Source: JAAXHE01 sp964551635 (GTDB lineage: Bacteria; Latescibacterota; UBA2968; GCA-2709665). Taken from it: a DNA stretch of 64,000 bases. The DNA lies in the NCBI GenBank assembly GCA_964551635.1, contig CAZKDZ010000076.1, positions 24,268 to 88,267 of the forward strand, given 5' to 3'. Of this stretch, positions 24,280 to 33,389 are shown one piece after another (within the stretch, counting starts at the first letter, position 1; every line of letters starts with the position of its first letter). Both the position numbers and the translations under genes were made by a program. Under the pieces are notes generated by a model. It was not told the origin of the DNA and searched no databases. It worked only from the letters and a program-made list of their open reading frames with translations.

Positions 24280-25821
24280 ATGAAGACCGCTATCCTCACA
24301 CTCTTCGCGCTGCTTTTGCCCGGAACGATAATGGCGAAGGCGACGCTGAGGTTGGACGGCGCTTCCAACGACAGTACGATTACCATAAATTACGTCGTTC
24401 CGGAGGCATCGCACGTACAGGTAAAGGTATCGGATTTGGGTGTTCGCGCCGCGCCGAAGTTCGGTTTCCAGCCACCCGGGAACTATACCATCGTACTGGA
24501 CAAATCCGGATTTCCGACGGGAAGTTATACCGTCAGATTGATTTTGGATCGAGATCGCAAAAATGTAACCCGGCGCGGCTTCCTTCACAGCGCTTCCGGG
24601 AGGCCTGTTACCTGGGCCAGGGAAGCACGGGATCATTGGAATCGAAGCTTTGCCGTCTCCTTGTTTAATCCAAAAGAAGGCGTCCAACTGTGGAATGAGT
24701 TCATCGCCCTGTATCCGGACTACGTGGATCGGGGACGGGCTTTTGTATACTCGATCATTGCCAGAGTCCCAGCAACAGACAGCGTCGACGTTCATGCTGC
24801 TGCGGACAGCGCAATCGCGTTGATTCCACATTCAGGCACCCACTACATGATCGGACGCATTCTAAGCGGGTTGGATGGCCATCCTGAAGGCAGATATCCC
24901 CACACTGCGCTGGCTTTTGCAGACAGGGCAGTGACTCAGGCCTCGGATGTACCCGAGCCCTACCGCAATGAAGCCCTTTTCAAATACCGGTATCTCAGTG
25001 GCCACTGCCTGCAACTCCTGGACAGATTCGAAGAGGCCGAGGCGGCCTATCGCGACGCAATCGATATAATTGATTCAATGGAGGGTTCCGGCACGTACAG
25101 AGATTTCGGTCATGGTGTGTTGGCATACCGAGGCCTCGCATCGCTTCACGAACAGCGAGGCTTGCACGGAGAAGCGATCGAATTCTACAAAAAAGCCGTC
25201 AAGAGCAAGCCCAGGGATCCCGCACTCTGGATGGCGTTACAGCGCAATTTCAACCGTTTCCACGGGTCCGACGAGGGCTATGTGGAATTCAGTCGAATGC
25301 TCGAGGCAGAGATTCGTGGCGACGTGCGGGAGGATGATGACGACCTCGTGGGCAAGTCCCTCCCGGGGTTTGCGTTGCCGCAGCTGGCTGGAGGCACGCT
25401 GTCGGTCGATGATATTAAGGGCAACGTGATCGTCCTGAATTTCTGGGCCATCTGGTGCGGACCCTGCCTTACGGAATTGCCGGTATTGGCACGGCTTGCG
25501 AAGGAAACCGCTGCCGATGACGTAGGAGTGATTGCCGTTCATATGCCCCTGGAACACTTTCCAGGTATCACGAAAGAGGAGTACCCGGTCGTTGTTCGGA
25601 AGGCCGTGAGCAAATACGAGGGTTCGTTCGACACCGTCTGGGACACCAGGGAACAGAATCTGTTCGTGAAATTGGGAATCAAATCTCTGCCGGTAACGCT
25701 CGTCGCGGACAGGGAGGGGATCGTCCGTTACCGGATGGCGGGCTTCGATCCGGAAAACGCCTATCGGAAACTAAAGGCCGTCGTGGATAGCCTGAGAGGT
25801 CCTCCGGCGGCACCTCGATAG
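24280..25821 (+). CDS. Exported TlpA-like thioredoxin protein with TPR region
   Basis: A 513-residue envelope protein. Residues 1-19 are a signal peptide (MKTAILTLFALLLPGTIMA). A beta-rich domain (about 20-110) is followed by helical, TPR-like repeats (about 165-345). Residues about 357-508 are a TlpA/ResA-type thioredoxin domain with FWAIWCGPC (C393, C396) and the cis-proline loop KSLPVTLV. It probably acts as a periplasmic thiol-disulfide reductase, for example in cytochrome or copper-protein maturation. AGGAGG lies 5-6 bases before the ATG at 24280; the longer upstream open frame lacks a signal peptide. Confidence 0.88.
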   Translation: MKTAILTLFALLLPGTIMAKATLRLDGASNDSTITINYVVPEASHVQVKVSDLGVRAAPKFGFQPPGNYTIVLDKSGFPTGSYTVRLILDRDRKNVTRRGFLHSASGRPVTWAREARDHWNRSFAVSLFNPKEGVQLWNEFIALYPDYVDRGRAFVYSIIARVPATDSVDVHAAADSAIALIPHSGTHYMIGRILSGLDGHPEGRYPHTALAFADRAVTQASDVPEPYRNEALFKYRYLSGHCLQLLDRFEEAEAAYRDAIDIIDSMEGSGTYRDFGHGVLAYRGLASLHEQRGLHGEAIEFYKKAVKSKPRDPALWMALQRNFNRFHGSDEGYVEFSRMLEAEIRGDVREDDDDLVGKSLPGFALPQLAGGTLSVDDIKGNVIVLNFWAIWCGPCLTELPVLARLAKETAADDVGVIAVHMPLEHFPGITKEEYPVVVRKAVSKYEGSFDTVWDTREQNLFVKLGIKSLPVTLVADREGIVRYRMAGFDPENAYRKLKAVVDSLRGPPAAPR

Positions 25822-25883
25822 AACGGGGCGACCGGCCGGGCGCCCCTGCGCCTGGTCGCACGGAATCCGCCGATATGGGCGCG

Positions 25884-25910
25884 ACGGGGCAGGTTTCAAG
25901 TCTGCCCCGT
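25884..25910 (+). terminator. Weak intrinsic terminator after the TlpA-like gene
   Basis: Perfect 9-bp stem acggggcag / ctgccccgt with a 9-base loop. The following bases (ctgtcttg) are only mildly T-rich. Confidence 0.4.
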
Positions 25911-26084
25911 CTGTCTTGATATCGAGTTTAGCCTTGACGTAACGCATTGGAGGGGAACCGATTTTCCCGGGAGGCGTTACAATTCATGTGGACTGATCTG
26001 TAGACTGTTGTGTCGCCATTCGGGCAACGTGTCCGTAACCCGTTCGTAGCGGGTCAATTTCACGGCGTTAGGCGCCCGCACGTT

Positions 26085-26111
26085 CCAACTGTCGCATTTT
26101 GCGACAGTTGG
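26085..26111. promoter_or_regulatory. 12-bp perfect palindrome upstream of the TldD-like gene
   Basis: Arms ccaactgtcgca (26085-26096) and tgcgacagttgg (26100-26111) around ttt. It ends 35 bases before the ATG and is not followed by a T-run, so an operator or leader hairpin is more likely than a terminator. Confidence 0.5.
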
Positions 26112-26146
26112 CGTCTTGCCAATCGCCGTCACAGAAAGGCGCGCCA

Positions 26147-27865
26147 ATGAGAACAATCTCGAGGGCTATTTGCCTATGGCTTTTCTTTGCCGCATTTACA
26201 GCGGCCGGAATCGGGGCGGAGACCGCCTCCCCGCTGCTGCAGGCCATGCGAGAGGAATTGAACCGCTCCGTTGACCTGCTCAAACGGCAGCCGGTCCCGC
26301 CCTATTTTCTGAGTTATGAGATCACGGAAACGCACGAGATTCGCGTCGAGGCGTCCTTCGGTGCGCTGACCCGCGATCGGGAAACGCGCCGTCGTCTGTT
26401 GGACATCGATCTGCGCGTGGGTGACTACGCCTTCGACAACACGCACCCTGTCAGGGGCCGCATACCCAGTTGGAGCCGTCGGTTTTCAAGGATAGATATC
26501 CCGATTGAGAATGACCCCGACGCGATTCGCAGTGTCCTTTGGTACCACACCGATAGAAAGTACAAGCGCGCTATCGAGCAGTTGACAACCGTCAAGACGA
26601 ATGTTCAGGTCAAAGTGGAAGAAGAAGACCAGTCTGCGGATTTTTCGCGAGAGCCCGCTGAACGGTATATAGAGGAACACGCATCCTTCGATATCTCTCG
26701 TGACGAATGGGTGGCCAGACTTAAGAAATATACAGCGCCGTTCTCCGCGCACGGTGACATCTACCAGGCTGATGCCAGTCTCACGGCGAATATCTCGACT
26801 CGTCAGTACGTCAACAGCGAGGGCAGCGAGGTCCAGACCTCCCAGGTGCTCTACCGACTCTTTATCTATGCCTTTACAAAGGCTGACGACGGCATGGTGT
26901 TGCCGCGTTACGAGTCTTTTTCCGCAATCGCTGAGGAGGGCTTACCGGGCGATGACGAGATTCTTGAAATCGTCGAGCGCATGATCGCCGATCTTCAAGC
27001 CCTCCGGGACGCCCCGGTCGTAGCACCCTATACGGGCCCGGCCATCCTTTCCGGCCGCGCCAGTGGCGTCCTGTTTCATGAAATCTTCGGTCACCGCATC
27101 GAGGGCCACCGCCAGAAGCGAGAGGAAGAGGGTCAGACCTTTAAAAAGAAGATAGGCGAGAGAGTACTGCCCGAGACATTTTCAGTGGTTTTCGACCCCA
27201 CCACGCGCAACATGGCCGGAAAGGACCTGGTTGGCGCCTACGCGTACGACAATCAGGGTGTCAAGGCACAGCGCGTGACCGTTGTGGAAAACGGGATCTT
27301 CCGCCGCTTCCTCATGTCCCGTTCGCCGATCGAGGGCTTCCCGAACTCCAACGGGCACGGTCGAAAACAGCCGGGCTACAGCCCGGTAGCACGGCAGTCC
27401 AACCTCATTGTGGAGACGTCCGAGCCGCTCAGCCGTGCCAGTCTCAAGGAAATGCTCATCGAGCAATGCCGCAAGGACGGCAAGGACTTCGGCCTTTACT
27501 TTGAGGATATTCAGGGGGGATTCACCATAACCGGACGCTTTATCCCGAACGCGTTTAACGTGCTCCCGATCATGGTCTACCGAATCTACACCGACGGACG
27601 AGAAGAATTGGTACGAGGGGTCGATCTCATTGGAACACCGCTTACTGCCTTCAGCCGGATCGCCGCTGCCGACGATCACGTCGATGTTTTCAACGGCAGG
27701 TGCGGCGCCGAGTCGGGGCTCGTGCCCGTGGCCGCGGTTTCCCCGGGCATCTTCATCACGCAGATCGAGGTGCAGAAGAAACCGAAGTCCCAGGAGCGGC
27801 GCCCAATTCTCGAGGCGCCGTCTTCCGATACGCCTGATGAGGGCGAAACAGGAGGCCTGCTCTGA
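26147..27865 (+). CDS. Exported TldD-like metalloprotease
   Basis: A 572-residue member of the TldD/PmbA family. Residues 1-24 form a clear signal peptide, unlike Escherichia coli TldD, which is cytoplasmic. The zinc site is intact: HEIFGHRIEGH at 311-321 (H311, E312, H316, HExxxH). TldD supplies the catalytic subunit of a heterodimer that cleaves unfolded peptides in a barrel-like groove. The next gene encodes the non-catalytic partner 29 bases downstream. AAAGG precedes the ATG at 26147; the longer frame lacks a plausible N-terminus. Confidence 0.88.
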   Translation: MRTISRAICLWLFFAAFTAAGIGAETASPLLQAMREELNRSVDLLKRQPVPPYFLSYEITETHEIRVEASFGALTRDRETRRRLLDIDLRVGDYAFDNTHPVRGRIPSWSRRFSRIDIPIENDPDAIRSVLWYHTDRKYKRAIEQLTTVKTNVQVKVEEEDQSADFSREPAERYIEEHASFDISRDEWVARLKKYTAPFSAHGDIYQADASLTANISTRQYVNSEGSEVQTSQVLYRLFIYAFTKADDGMVLPRYESFSAIAEEGLPGDDEILEIVERMIADLQALRDAPVVAPYTGPAILSGRASGVLFHEIFGHRIEGHRQKREEEGQTFKKKIGERVLPETFSVVFDPTTRNMAGKDLVGAYAYDNQGVKAQRVTVVENGIFRRFLMSRSPIEGFPNSNGHGRKQPGYSPVARQSNLIVETSEPLSRASLKEMLIEQCRKDGKDFGLYFEDIQGGFTITGRFIPNAFNVLPIMVYRIYTDGREELVRGVDLIGTPLTAFSRIAAADDHVDVFNGRCGAESGLVPVAAVSPGIFITQIEVQKKPKSQERRPILEAPSSDTPDEGETGGLL

Positions 27866-27894
27866 TTCCCATTTCATGCCCCAGGAGCCATCAC

Positions 27895-29670
27895 ATGCAC
27901 AGGGTGATTCCCTTCCTTATGATCGCGGCCGTCGGCCTTCTGGCGGCTCCGGCCGCCCGCGCAGAAGAAAGCATACTGCAACGTGCCCTGCGTGACGAAC
28001 TGTCGCGTTCGATGAAGGAACTCCAGCTTGAAGCCCTGGATCGACCGTACTTTATTTCATATCTCGTGCGCGAAATTAAGGCCAGGGTAGCCTCGGCGAC
28101 CTTCGGCAGTCTGCTGGAGAGCAGGGAGGTCCACTCGCGCACGCTGAACGTAGAAGTGAGGGTGGGAGACTACGCCCTCGACAATACCAACTTTCGCTCG
28201 TTCACCTTCGGCGGATCGGGCGTGGTCCGTATGCGGGGCGGCCGTGTGACATTGCCCGTGGAAGACAGCTATAGTGAGCTCCGGCGCAAGATCTGGCTGG
28301 CCACCGACGGCGCATACAAGACCGCGCTGGAAGATCTGGCCAAGAAGCGCGCCGTGCTGCAGAACAAGACGCGCACCGAAGAGATACCCGATTTCAGCAG
28401 AGAGGCGCCGGCAACCGAAGTGTTTGAGGTGGCGCCGATCGTTGTGAATCTTGACACACTCGAACAGCGAGCACGCCATCTTTCCGCGCTGTTCCGTGAC
28501 ATGCCCGACGTCTACACATCACGGGTGCGAATGAGCGGCAATAACACCAGATACGAATACGTGAACAGCGAGGGCACTTCGTTTTCGGTAACAACTTCCG
28601 GCGTAGGGTTCACTGCGGTTGCCGCCACGCAAGCCCTCGACGGCATGCCCCTCGAAGACTTCGTCGCCGCATACGCCCGAACACCCGAAACCCTGCCTGG
28701 CGACGGGGAACTTGCTGACAGGATCGGTGTTATGGGAAAACGCCTGAGTGCATTGCGTCATGCACCGCTCGTCAATCGCTTTACCGGTCCGGTAATTTTC
28801 GTCGGCCAGGCGGCGACGGAACAGTTCAATCAGGGTTTTTTACCCTACCTGCTGTCGAACCGCCGGGCGTTGCACGACAATCCCGATTACGAAGGCTATT
28901 ACCCGCAAAAGAAGGAGAATCCTTTCCTTGACAGGATCGGCGTGCGTGTCCTGCCCGAATTCCTGAACGTGCGCTCCGTTCCACACATCGACACCTACAA
29001 GAATCAACCACTCTTGGGCGCGTATCGTATCGATGATGAAGGGGTGCGTGCGCGCGAGATCCAGCTTGTACGGTCCGGCGTACTGGAAAACCTGCTGACG
29101 ACTCGCACTCCCGTTCGCGGCCTCCGCCGCAGTACCGGAAGCCGTCGCGGCCCCGGGGTCGCGCCGGGCAATATACTGGTTGAACCTGAGAAGGGATTGA
29201 GCGAAGAGCAGATCCGAAAAGAATTCTACGAACTGATAAGAAGACAGAAAAAAGAATACGGATACATCGTCACACGCATGTCTAATCCGTCGTACAGTGC
29301 GTCCGAAGCGCCGGTCGTTGTAACATTCGGCGGCTCGGAAAATGGGGGAGCCAGGCTGCAAAACCCGATCGTCATTTACAGGGTCTATCTCGACGGGCGG
29401 AGGGAACTGGTTCGAAATGCGGAATTGGGTGGTACGGGCGCCTATACCTTCAAGGACATCTTCAGGGTGTCCAGGACGCATGAAGTCAATACGGTAACCT
29501 TTCGGTCGGAGGATAATTCCTCGCCGTTTTCCGGCAGTGGCCGAGGACGTCTGGTTCTTGTAGGTATCGTCACTCCACGAATGGTCCTGTTCGAGGACAT
29601 CACGTTGAAGCCGCCCTCCGGCGAGATCCCCAGGTCCCCGGTTTCCCCGCATCCTTACTTCGGCGGTTGA
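27895..29670 (+). CDS. Exported TldE/PmbA-like partner, metal site lost
   Basis: A 591-residue paralogue of the preceding gene, sharing LRVGDYAFDNT/VRVGDYALDNT and YVNSEG blocks. It has its own signal peptide (about residues 1-23, ending AARA). At the position of the HExxxH motif it reads EQFNQGFL (about 309-316), so it cannot bind zinc in the same way and probably pairs with the catalytic subunit, as PmbA/TldE does with TldD. AGGAG lies upstream of the ATG. Both proteins should act in the periplasm or at the cell surface. Confidence 0.85.
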   Translation: MHRVIPFLMIAAVGLLAAPAARAEESILQRALRDELSRSMKELQLEALDRPYFISYLVREIKARVASATFGSLLESREVHSRTLNVEVRVGDYALDNTNFRSFTFGGSGVVRMRGGRVTLPVEDSYSELRRKIWLATDGAYKTALEDLAKKRAVLQNKTRTEEIPDFSREAPATEVFEVAPIVVNLDTLEQRARHLSALFRDMPDVYTSRVRMSGNNTRYEYVNSEGTSFSVTTSGVGFTAVAATQALDGMPLEDFVAAYARTPETLPGDGELADRIGVMGKRLSALRHAPLVNRFTGPVIFVGQAATEQFNQGFLPYLLSNRRALHDNPDYEGYYPQKKENPFLDRIGVRVLPEFLNVRSVPHIDTYKNQPLLGAYRIDDEGVRAREIQLVRSGVLENLLTTRTPVRGLRRSTGSRRGPGVAPGNILVEPEKGLSEEQIRKEFYELIRRQKKEYGYIVTRMSNPSYSASEAPVVVTFGGSENGGARLQNPIVIYRVYLDGRRELVRNAELGGTGAYTFKDIFRVSRTHEVNTVTFRSEDNSSPFSGSGRGRLVLVGIVTPRMVLFEDITLKPPSGEIPRSPVSPHPYFGG

Positions 29671-29713
29671 GTACAGGGCGTTGGGCGAACGGGCGTCATC
29701 TTCAGGTCCCGGT

Positions 29714-30718
29714 TCATACGCCGGTGAACGCTTTGGCCTTGTCCTCATTTACGGCTTGCCGTGAGTTGCGCTCGCCGCGCAGCTCGCCCCACAGCGCGAT
29801 CGCGATCCCCGTGAGGATGATGCCGCCGCCGATAAGCTGCGCGGGCATGGGGACCTCGCCCAGGATAAGCCCCGCGAAGAGGACCCCGGCCACCGGCGAG
29901 AAGGACGACGCCGTGGCGATGTCTGCGGGGCGCACGCGTTTGATGCCGGAAAACCACGCCAATTGCCCGCAGGCCACCACGATGCCCCCGTAAAGGGCCA
30001 TCCAGCCCCACAACACCGGCGAGAAGACGTCGGCGAAGTGCTCGATTCCGAAGAGGTAGAGTCCGATTCCCAGGAAGAAGATTGCGCCAAGCAGGTTCCG
30101 ATAGACGCTGAAGATTCCCAGGGGGATCGTCTGAAGCTGCTTTCGACCGATTTCCGCGCCGCATACCAGCAAAACGGTCGCGGCCGCCGCGAAAACCTCA
30201 CCGCTGCCCACGCCGCCCCGCATTCGCGCCGCCGCCATGCTTTCCGGCGACGCATCCGTCTGCAGCACAAGCGTTGCCGCAACGCCCCCGACCGCGCACA
30301 ACGCTCCGAATACCGCCGTTCCGCTCGATTTCTCCCGATAGAAAATCCAGGCCAGCAACAGGACAAGCGGGATTTCGATCGTCTCGATCAGGACGATATT
30401 GGTGACCGAGGTGCGCGAAATGGCCGTAAACATCAGGGCCGGCGCGACCGCGCCCGATGTTAGCGCCAGGACGGTCTGAACCAGCCACTGTCGGCGCGAC
30501 AGCCTTCGCAGACGGGAGGGGCGCCATTCCCGTCGATTGAGGACGAACAGGGTCAACGCCGCCACGAGGTTTCCGGCGAAGAGGAGGTTACAGAAGGATA
30601 TAGGATTGCGGCCGTCGATCAGGTTCGCCTGACCGATTTCCACCAGGCGCGCCACCACCGATGCGGCGGCTGCGAAGATCAGTATTGCAATCCACAGATA
30701 GATTCTACCCCAGGTCAT
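29714..30718 (-). CDS. EamA/DMT-superfamily permease
   Basis: A 334-residue inner-membrane protein with ten predicted helices in two EamA repeats (about residues 5-145 and 175-315). The family exports or imports metabolites such as amino acids or sugars. GGAGG lies 5 bases before the ATG at 30718. It is convergent with the TldE-like gene and has no same-strand partner. Substrate unknown. Confidence 0.9.
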   Translation of the reverse strand: MTWGRIYLWIAILIFAAAASVVARLVEIGQANLIDGRNPISFCNLLFAGNLVAALTLFVLNRREWRPSRLRRLSRRQWLVQTVLALTSGAVAPALMFTAISRTSVTNIVLIETIEIPLVLLLAWIFYREKSSGTAVFGALCAVGGVAATLVLQTDASPESMAAARMRGGVGSGEVFAAAATVLLVCGAEIGRKQLQTIPLGIFSVYRNLLGAIFFLGIGLYLFGIEHFADVFSPVLWGWMALYGGIVVACGQLAWFSGIKRVRPADIATASSFSPVAGVLFAGLILGEVPMPAQLIGGGIILTGIAIALWGELRGERNSRQAVNEDKAKAFTGV

Positions 30719-30936
30719 CGGTCCTCCATCGCGGCGGGCGCCCCGATGCCGTATCGCGCGAGATCACGTTCGCATCGAGTACGAGCAGTACGCGTGTATT
30801 CCAATTCTATCTCCCGCTTGACGCGGGTGAATCCGGGCGCTTTATTGTACCCAATACCGTGTTTCCACGCAAACGCGCAGTTTCTCCTCCGGACACCCGA
30901 GGCCGCGCGTTTTCGGATATCACGATAGGGAGACCG

Positions 30937-31320
30937 ATGAATATGACACCTTCCACGAAACTGACAGGAATGAGCCCGCAATTCCTGGTGGCCGACCTGG
31001 ACCGGTCGATCGGATTCTATACCGGGCAGCTCGGATTCGACCTGGACTTCCGGTACGAACACTTCTACGCCGGAATCGTGCGGGACGGTCACTCCATCCA
31101 TCTCAAGCTCTCCGACGCGCCGCGCGGCGAGAGGGATTTCCGCCGGGAGAACGAGCACCTGGACGTCACGTTTACGGTGGACGATATCCGGACCGCGTAC
31201 AGGGACGCACAGAGCAAGTCCGTTCCGGTCATTCAGCCGCTCAGGAAGATGCCCTACGGCCACGAATTCTACGTCTCGGATCCCGACGGGTATATCCTCG
31301 CCTTTGTCGAGACGAAATAG
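30937..31320 (+). CDS. VOC (glyoxalase-fold) protein
   Basis: A 127-residue single VOC module: SPQFLVADLDRSIGFYTGQL at the start, VRDGHSIHLKLSD in the middle and FYVSDPDGYILAFVE at the end, with the final Glu as probable metal ligand. AGGGAG lies 4 bases upstream of the ATG at 30937; a second ATG at 30943 gives better spacing and is a valid alternative. Divergent from the DMT permease gene. Reaction unknown. Confidence 0.85.
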   Translation: MNMTPSTKLTGMSPQFLVADLDRSIGFYTGQLGFDLDFRYEHFYAGIVRDGHSIHLKLSDAPRGERDFRRENEHLDVTFTVDDIRTAYRDAQSKSVPVIQPLRKMPYGHEFYVSDPDGYILAFVETK

Positions 31321-31383
31321 CTCAGGCCGTCGTAGATGGCGATTGCAACGACGAAACGGGCCTCCCGATGGTTGTCGTCGGAC

Positions 31384-31427
31384 TTGACATTGTCGATGGA
31401 TTTTCTTATACGTATAATACACGTATA
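31384..31427 (+). promoter_or_regulatory. Promoter and operator of the toxin-antitoxin pair
   Basis: TTGACA (31384-31389) is followed after 17 bases by TATACG (31407-31412). Inverted arms TATACGT (31407-31413) and ACGTATA (31421-31427) with a 7-base spacer overlap the -10 region. This fits autorepression by the antitoxin. Confidence 0.6.
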
Positions 31428-31463
31428 CATGGTTTCCGTGCCGTCTGAATCGGAGGAATTCAT

Positions 31464-31694
31464 ATGCGCAAAAAACTGACCATCACCATTGATAGAGAAG
31501 TGTATGAAGGCCTGCATCAAATCATCGGCCGACGCCGCATCAGCCGCTTCGTAGAAACGCTGGTGCGCCCGCACGTGCTTCGCCCCGACCTCGAGAAGGC
31601 ATACGCAGAGATGGCGCTCGACGAAGAACGGGAAGCCGAAGCCGCGGAATGGGCGGAAGCAACCGTGGGGGACGCATTCGATGCTCAGAGGTGA
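31464..31694 (+). CDS. Antitoxin of a MazEF/PemIK-type pair (ribbon-helix-helix-like)
   Basis: A 76-residue protein. The N-terminal strand KKLTITIDREVYEGL and the following helix segment fit a ribbon-helix-helix DNA-binding fold; the acidic C-terminal half (EMALDEEREAEAAEWAEA) is the kind of flexible tail that wraps the toxin. GGAGG lies upstream of the ATG. It overlaps the toxin gene by 14 bases. It should bind the palindrome at 31407-31427. Confidence 0.82.
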   Translation: MRKKLTITIDREVYEGLHQIIGRRRISRFVETLVRPHVLRPDLEKAYAEMALDEEREAEAAEWAEATVGDAFDAQR

Positions 31695-32001
31695 AGTATG
31701 GTGGGTGAGTTTCAACCCGTCCATTGGCGGCGAAGTCCGCAAGAGACGTCCCGCGATTATCGTGAGTAACGACGCATTCAACAGGTATCTGAATCGTGTT
31801 CAGGTTGTGCCGTTAACGAGCAATCTCGATCGCCTCTATCCCAGTGAAGCCTATGTGACTGTGAGTGAAGAAAGAAGCAAGGCGATGGCCGATCAGTTGA
31901 CAACCGTAAGCAAACACCGGTTAACAGCGCTTCAAGGGCGAATCTCAGTTTCGGAACTGGACAGCGTGGAACGCGCGATAAGGACTCAGTTAGGCATGTG
32001 A
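31681..32001 (+). CDS. MazF/PemK-family endoribonuclease toxin
   Basis: A 106-residue toxin with the family blocks RGEVWWVSFNPSIGGEVRK, RPAIIVSNDAFNR and VVPLTSN, and the C-terminal KAMADQLTTVSKHRL. MazF toxins cut single-stranded mRNA at short motifs. The cleavage motif cannot be read from sequence. Translationally coupled to the antitoxin by overlap. Full length and apparently intact. Confidence 0.92.
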   Translation: MLRGEVWWVSFNPSIGGEVRKRRPAIIVSNDAFNRYLNRVQVVPLTSNLDRLYPSEAYVTVSEERSKAMADQLTTVSKHRLTALQGRISVSELDSVERAIRTQLGM

Positions 32002-32047
32002 TGCCCGCAATCCGATGAGACTTTCAAAGGAGGGGAAGTCAAACACG

Positions 32048-33274
32048 ATGGCAACCATCAACGCCAACTACAACAAACTATCGGCCGGCTATCTGTTTCC
32101 GGAAATCGCGAGGCGGACCGGGGCCTATCTGGACGAACATCCGGGAGTCGACGTAATGCGCCTCGGCATCGGAAACACCACCGAGCCGCTGCCTCCGAGT
32201 GTGATTTCCGGGTTGCACCAGGCCGTTGACAAACTCGCGGCTGTCGAGACCTATACCGGTTACGCGGACGGGAGTGAAGGCGAGCTGCCTCTCAGAGAGG
32301 CGATCGCCGGCCGATACGCGGAGCGCGGTGTTACGCTGGATCCGGACGAGATCTTCGTGAGCGACGGCGGAAAGCCGGATTCCGCGAATATTCAGTCCAT
32401 CTTCGGCCTGGACAACGTGGTGGCGGTGCAGGATCCGGCCTATCCCGTCTACGTGGACAGCAACGTAATCGCCGGAAGGACGGGGAAGGCGGAGGCGGGA
32501 CAGTACGAGGGAATCGTATACATGCCCTGCACCGAGGCGAACGGCTTCTTTCCCGAATTGCCGACGGACAAAGTGGACCTGATCTACATCTGCAGCCCGA
32601 ACAATCCCATCGGTTCCGTTGCAACAGCGAGTCAGCTTCAGACCTTTGTGGACTATGCCCGGGAACAACGGGCGGTGATCATCTTCGACGCGGCGTACTG
32701 CGCCTATATTTCGGATCCCGAGGTGCCGCACAGCATCTTTGAGGTGGACGGCGCAAGTTCATGCGCGATCGAGATCAACAGCTTTTCCAAGGACACCGGC
32801 TTTACGGGCGTGCGGCTGGGCTGGACGGTGGTCCCCCGGGAACTCGCCGTGGAAGACGCCGGGCCCGGCGTTGTACAGGGGCTCTGGCGCAGACGCCAGA
32901 ATACGATGTTCAACGGCGCCTCCAATATCGTGCAGGGCGGCGGGCTGGCGGTGTTTACGGAAGCGGGAAAATCGGAGTGCGCCGCGATGGTCGCCTATTA
33001 TATGGCCAACGCCGCTCGCATCCGTGCGGGGCTGGAAGGGATGGGACTGACGGTCTATGGCGGGGTCCACGCGCCGTATCTCTGGATGAAGACGCCCGGG
33101 GGCATGGGTTCGTGGGAGTTCTTCGACAAACTGCTTTCCGAGGCGCACGTCGTCGGGACGCCGGGGGCGGGATTCGGCCCAAGCGGCGAGGGCTTCTTCA
33201 GGTTGAGCGCATTCGGACACCGCGAGGACATCGAGTCGGCCGTGGAGAGCATCGAGAAAAATTTAAGGCTGTAG
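32048..33274 (+). CDS. dapL: LL-diaminopimelate aminotransferase
   Basis: Converts tetrahydrodipicolinate to LL-diaminopimelate in one PLP-dependent step for lysine and peptidoglycan synthesis. The 408 residues carry the DapL-typical INANYNKLSAGYLFPEIARR N-terminus, LGIGNTTEPLPP, SDGGKPDSANIQSIFG, CSPNNPIG, and the PLP lysine K248 in SFSKDTGFTGVRLGW. AAAGGAGG lies about 14 bases upstream of the ATG. DapL is common in Chlamydiae, FCB lineages and plants. No other dap genes are next to it. Confidence 0.93.
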   Translation: MATINANYNKLSAGYLFPEIARRTGAYLDEHPGVDVMRLGIGNTTEPLPPSVISGLHQAVDKLAAVETYTGYADGSEGELPLREAIAGRYAERGVTLDPDEIFVSDGGKPDSANIQSIFGLDNVVAVQDPAYPVYVDSNVIAGRTGKAEAGQYEGIVYMPCTEANGFFPELPTDKVDLIYICSPNNPIGSVATASQLQTFVDYAREQRAVIIFDAAYCAYISDPEVPHSIFEVDGASSCAIEINSFSKDTGFTGVRLGWTVVPRELAVEDAGPGVVQGLWRRRQNTMFNGASNIVQGGGLAVFTEAGKSECAAMVAYYMANAARIRAGLEGMGLTVYGGVHAPYLWMKTPGGMGSWEFFDKLLSEAHVVGTPGAGFGPSGEGFFRLSAFGHREDIESAVESIEKNLRL

Positions 33275-33389
33275 CCTGTTTCAACTCAGCAAACATAAAC
33301 AATCACCAATTTGCGTGCGCTTTTCTGCTCGGTAAACGCCTTACGCGTGGGGCACTGAACGCCAGCTGAATCGGATACGCGCCGGAAGG

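Larger units (their letters stand above)
25822..26146. other. 325-base gap before the exported protease pair
   Basis: Contains a weak terminator (25884-25910), an inverted pair GTAACGC / GCGTTAC (about 25938 and 25974), a TTGACG -35-like box at 25934, and a perfect 12-bp palindrome (26085-26111). No gene seen. Confidence 0.5.
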
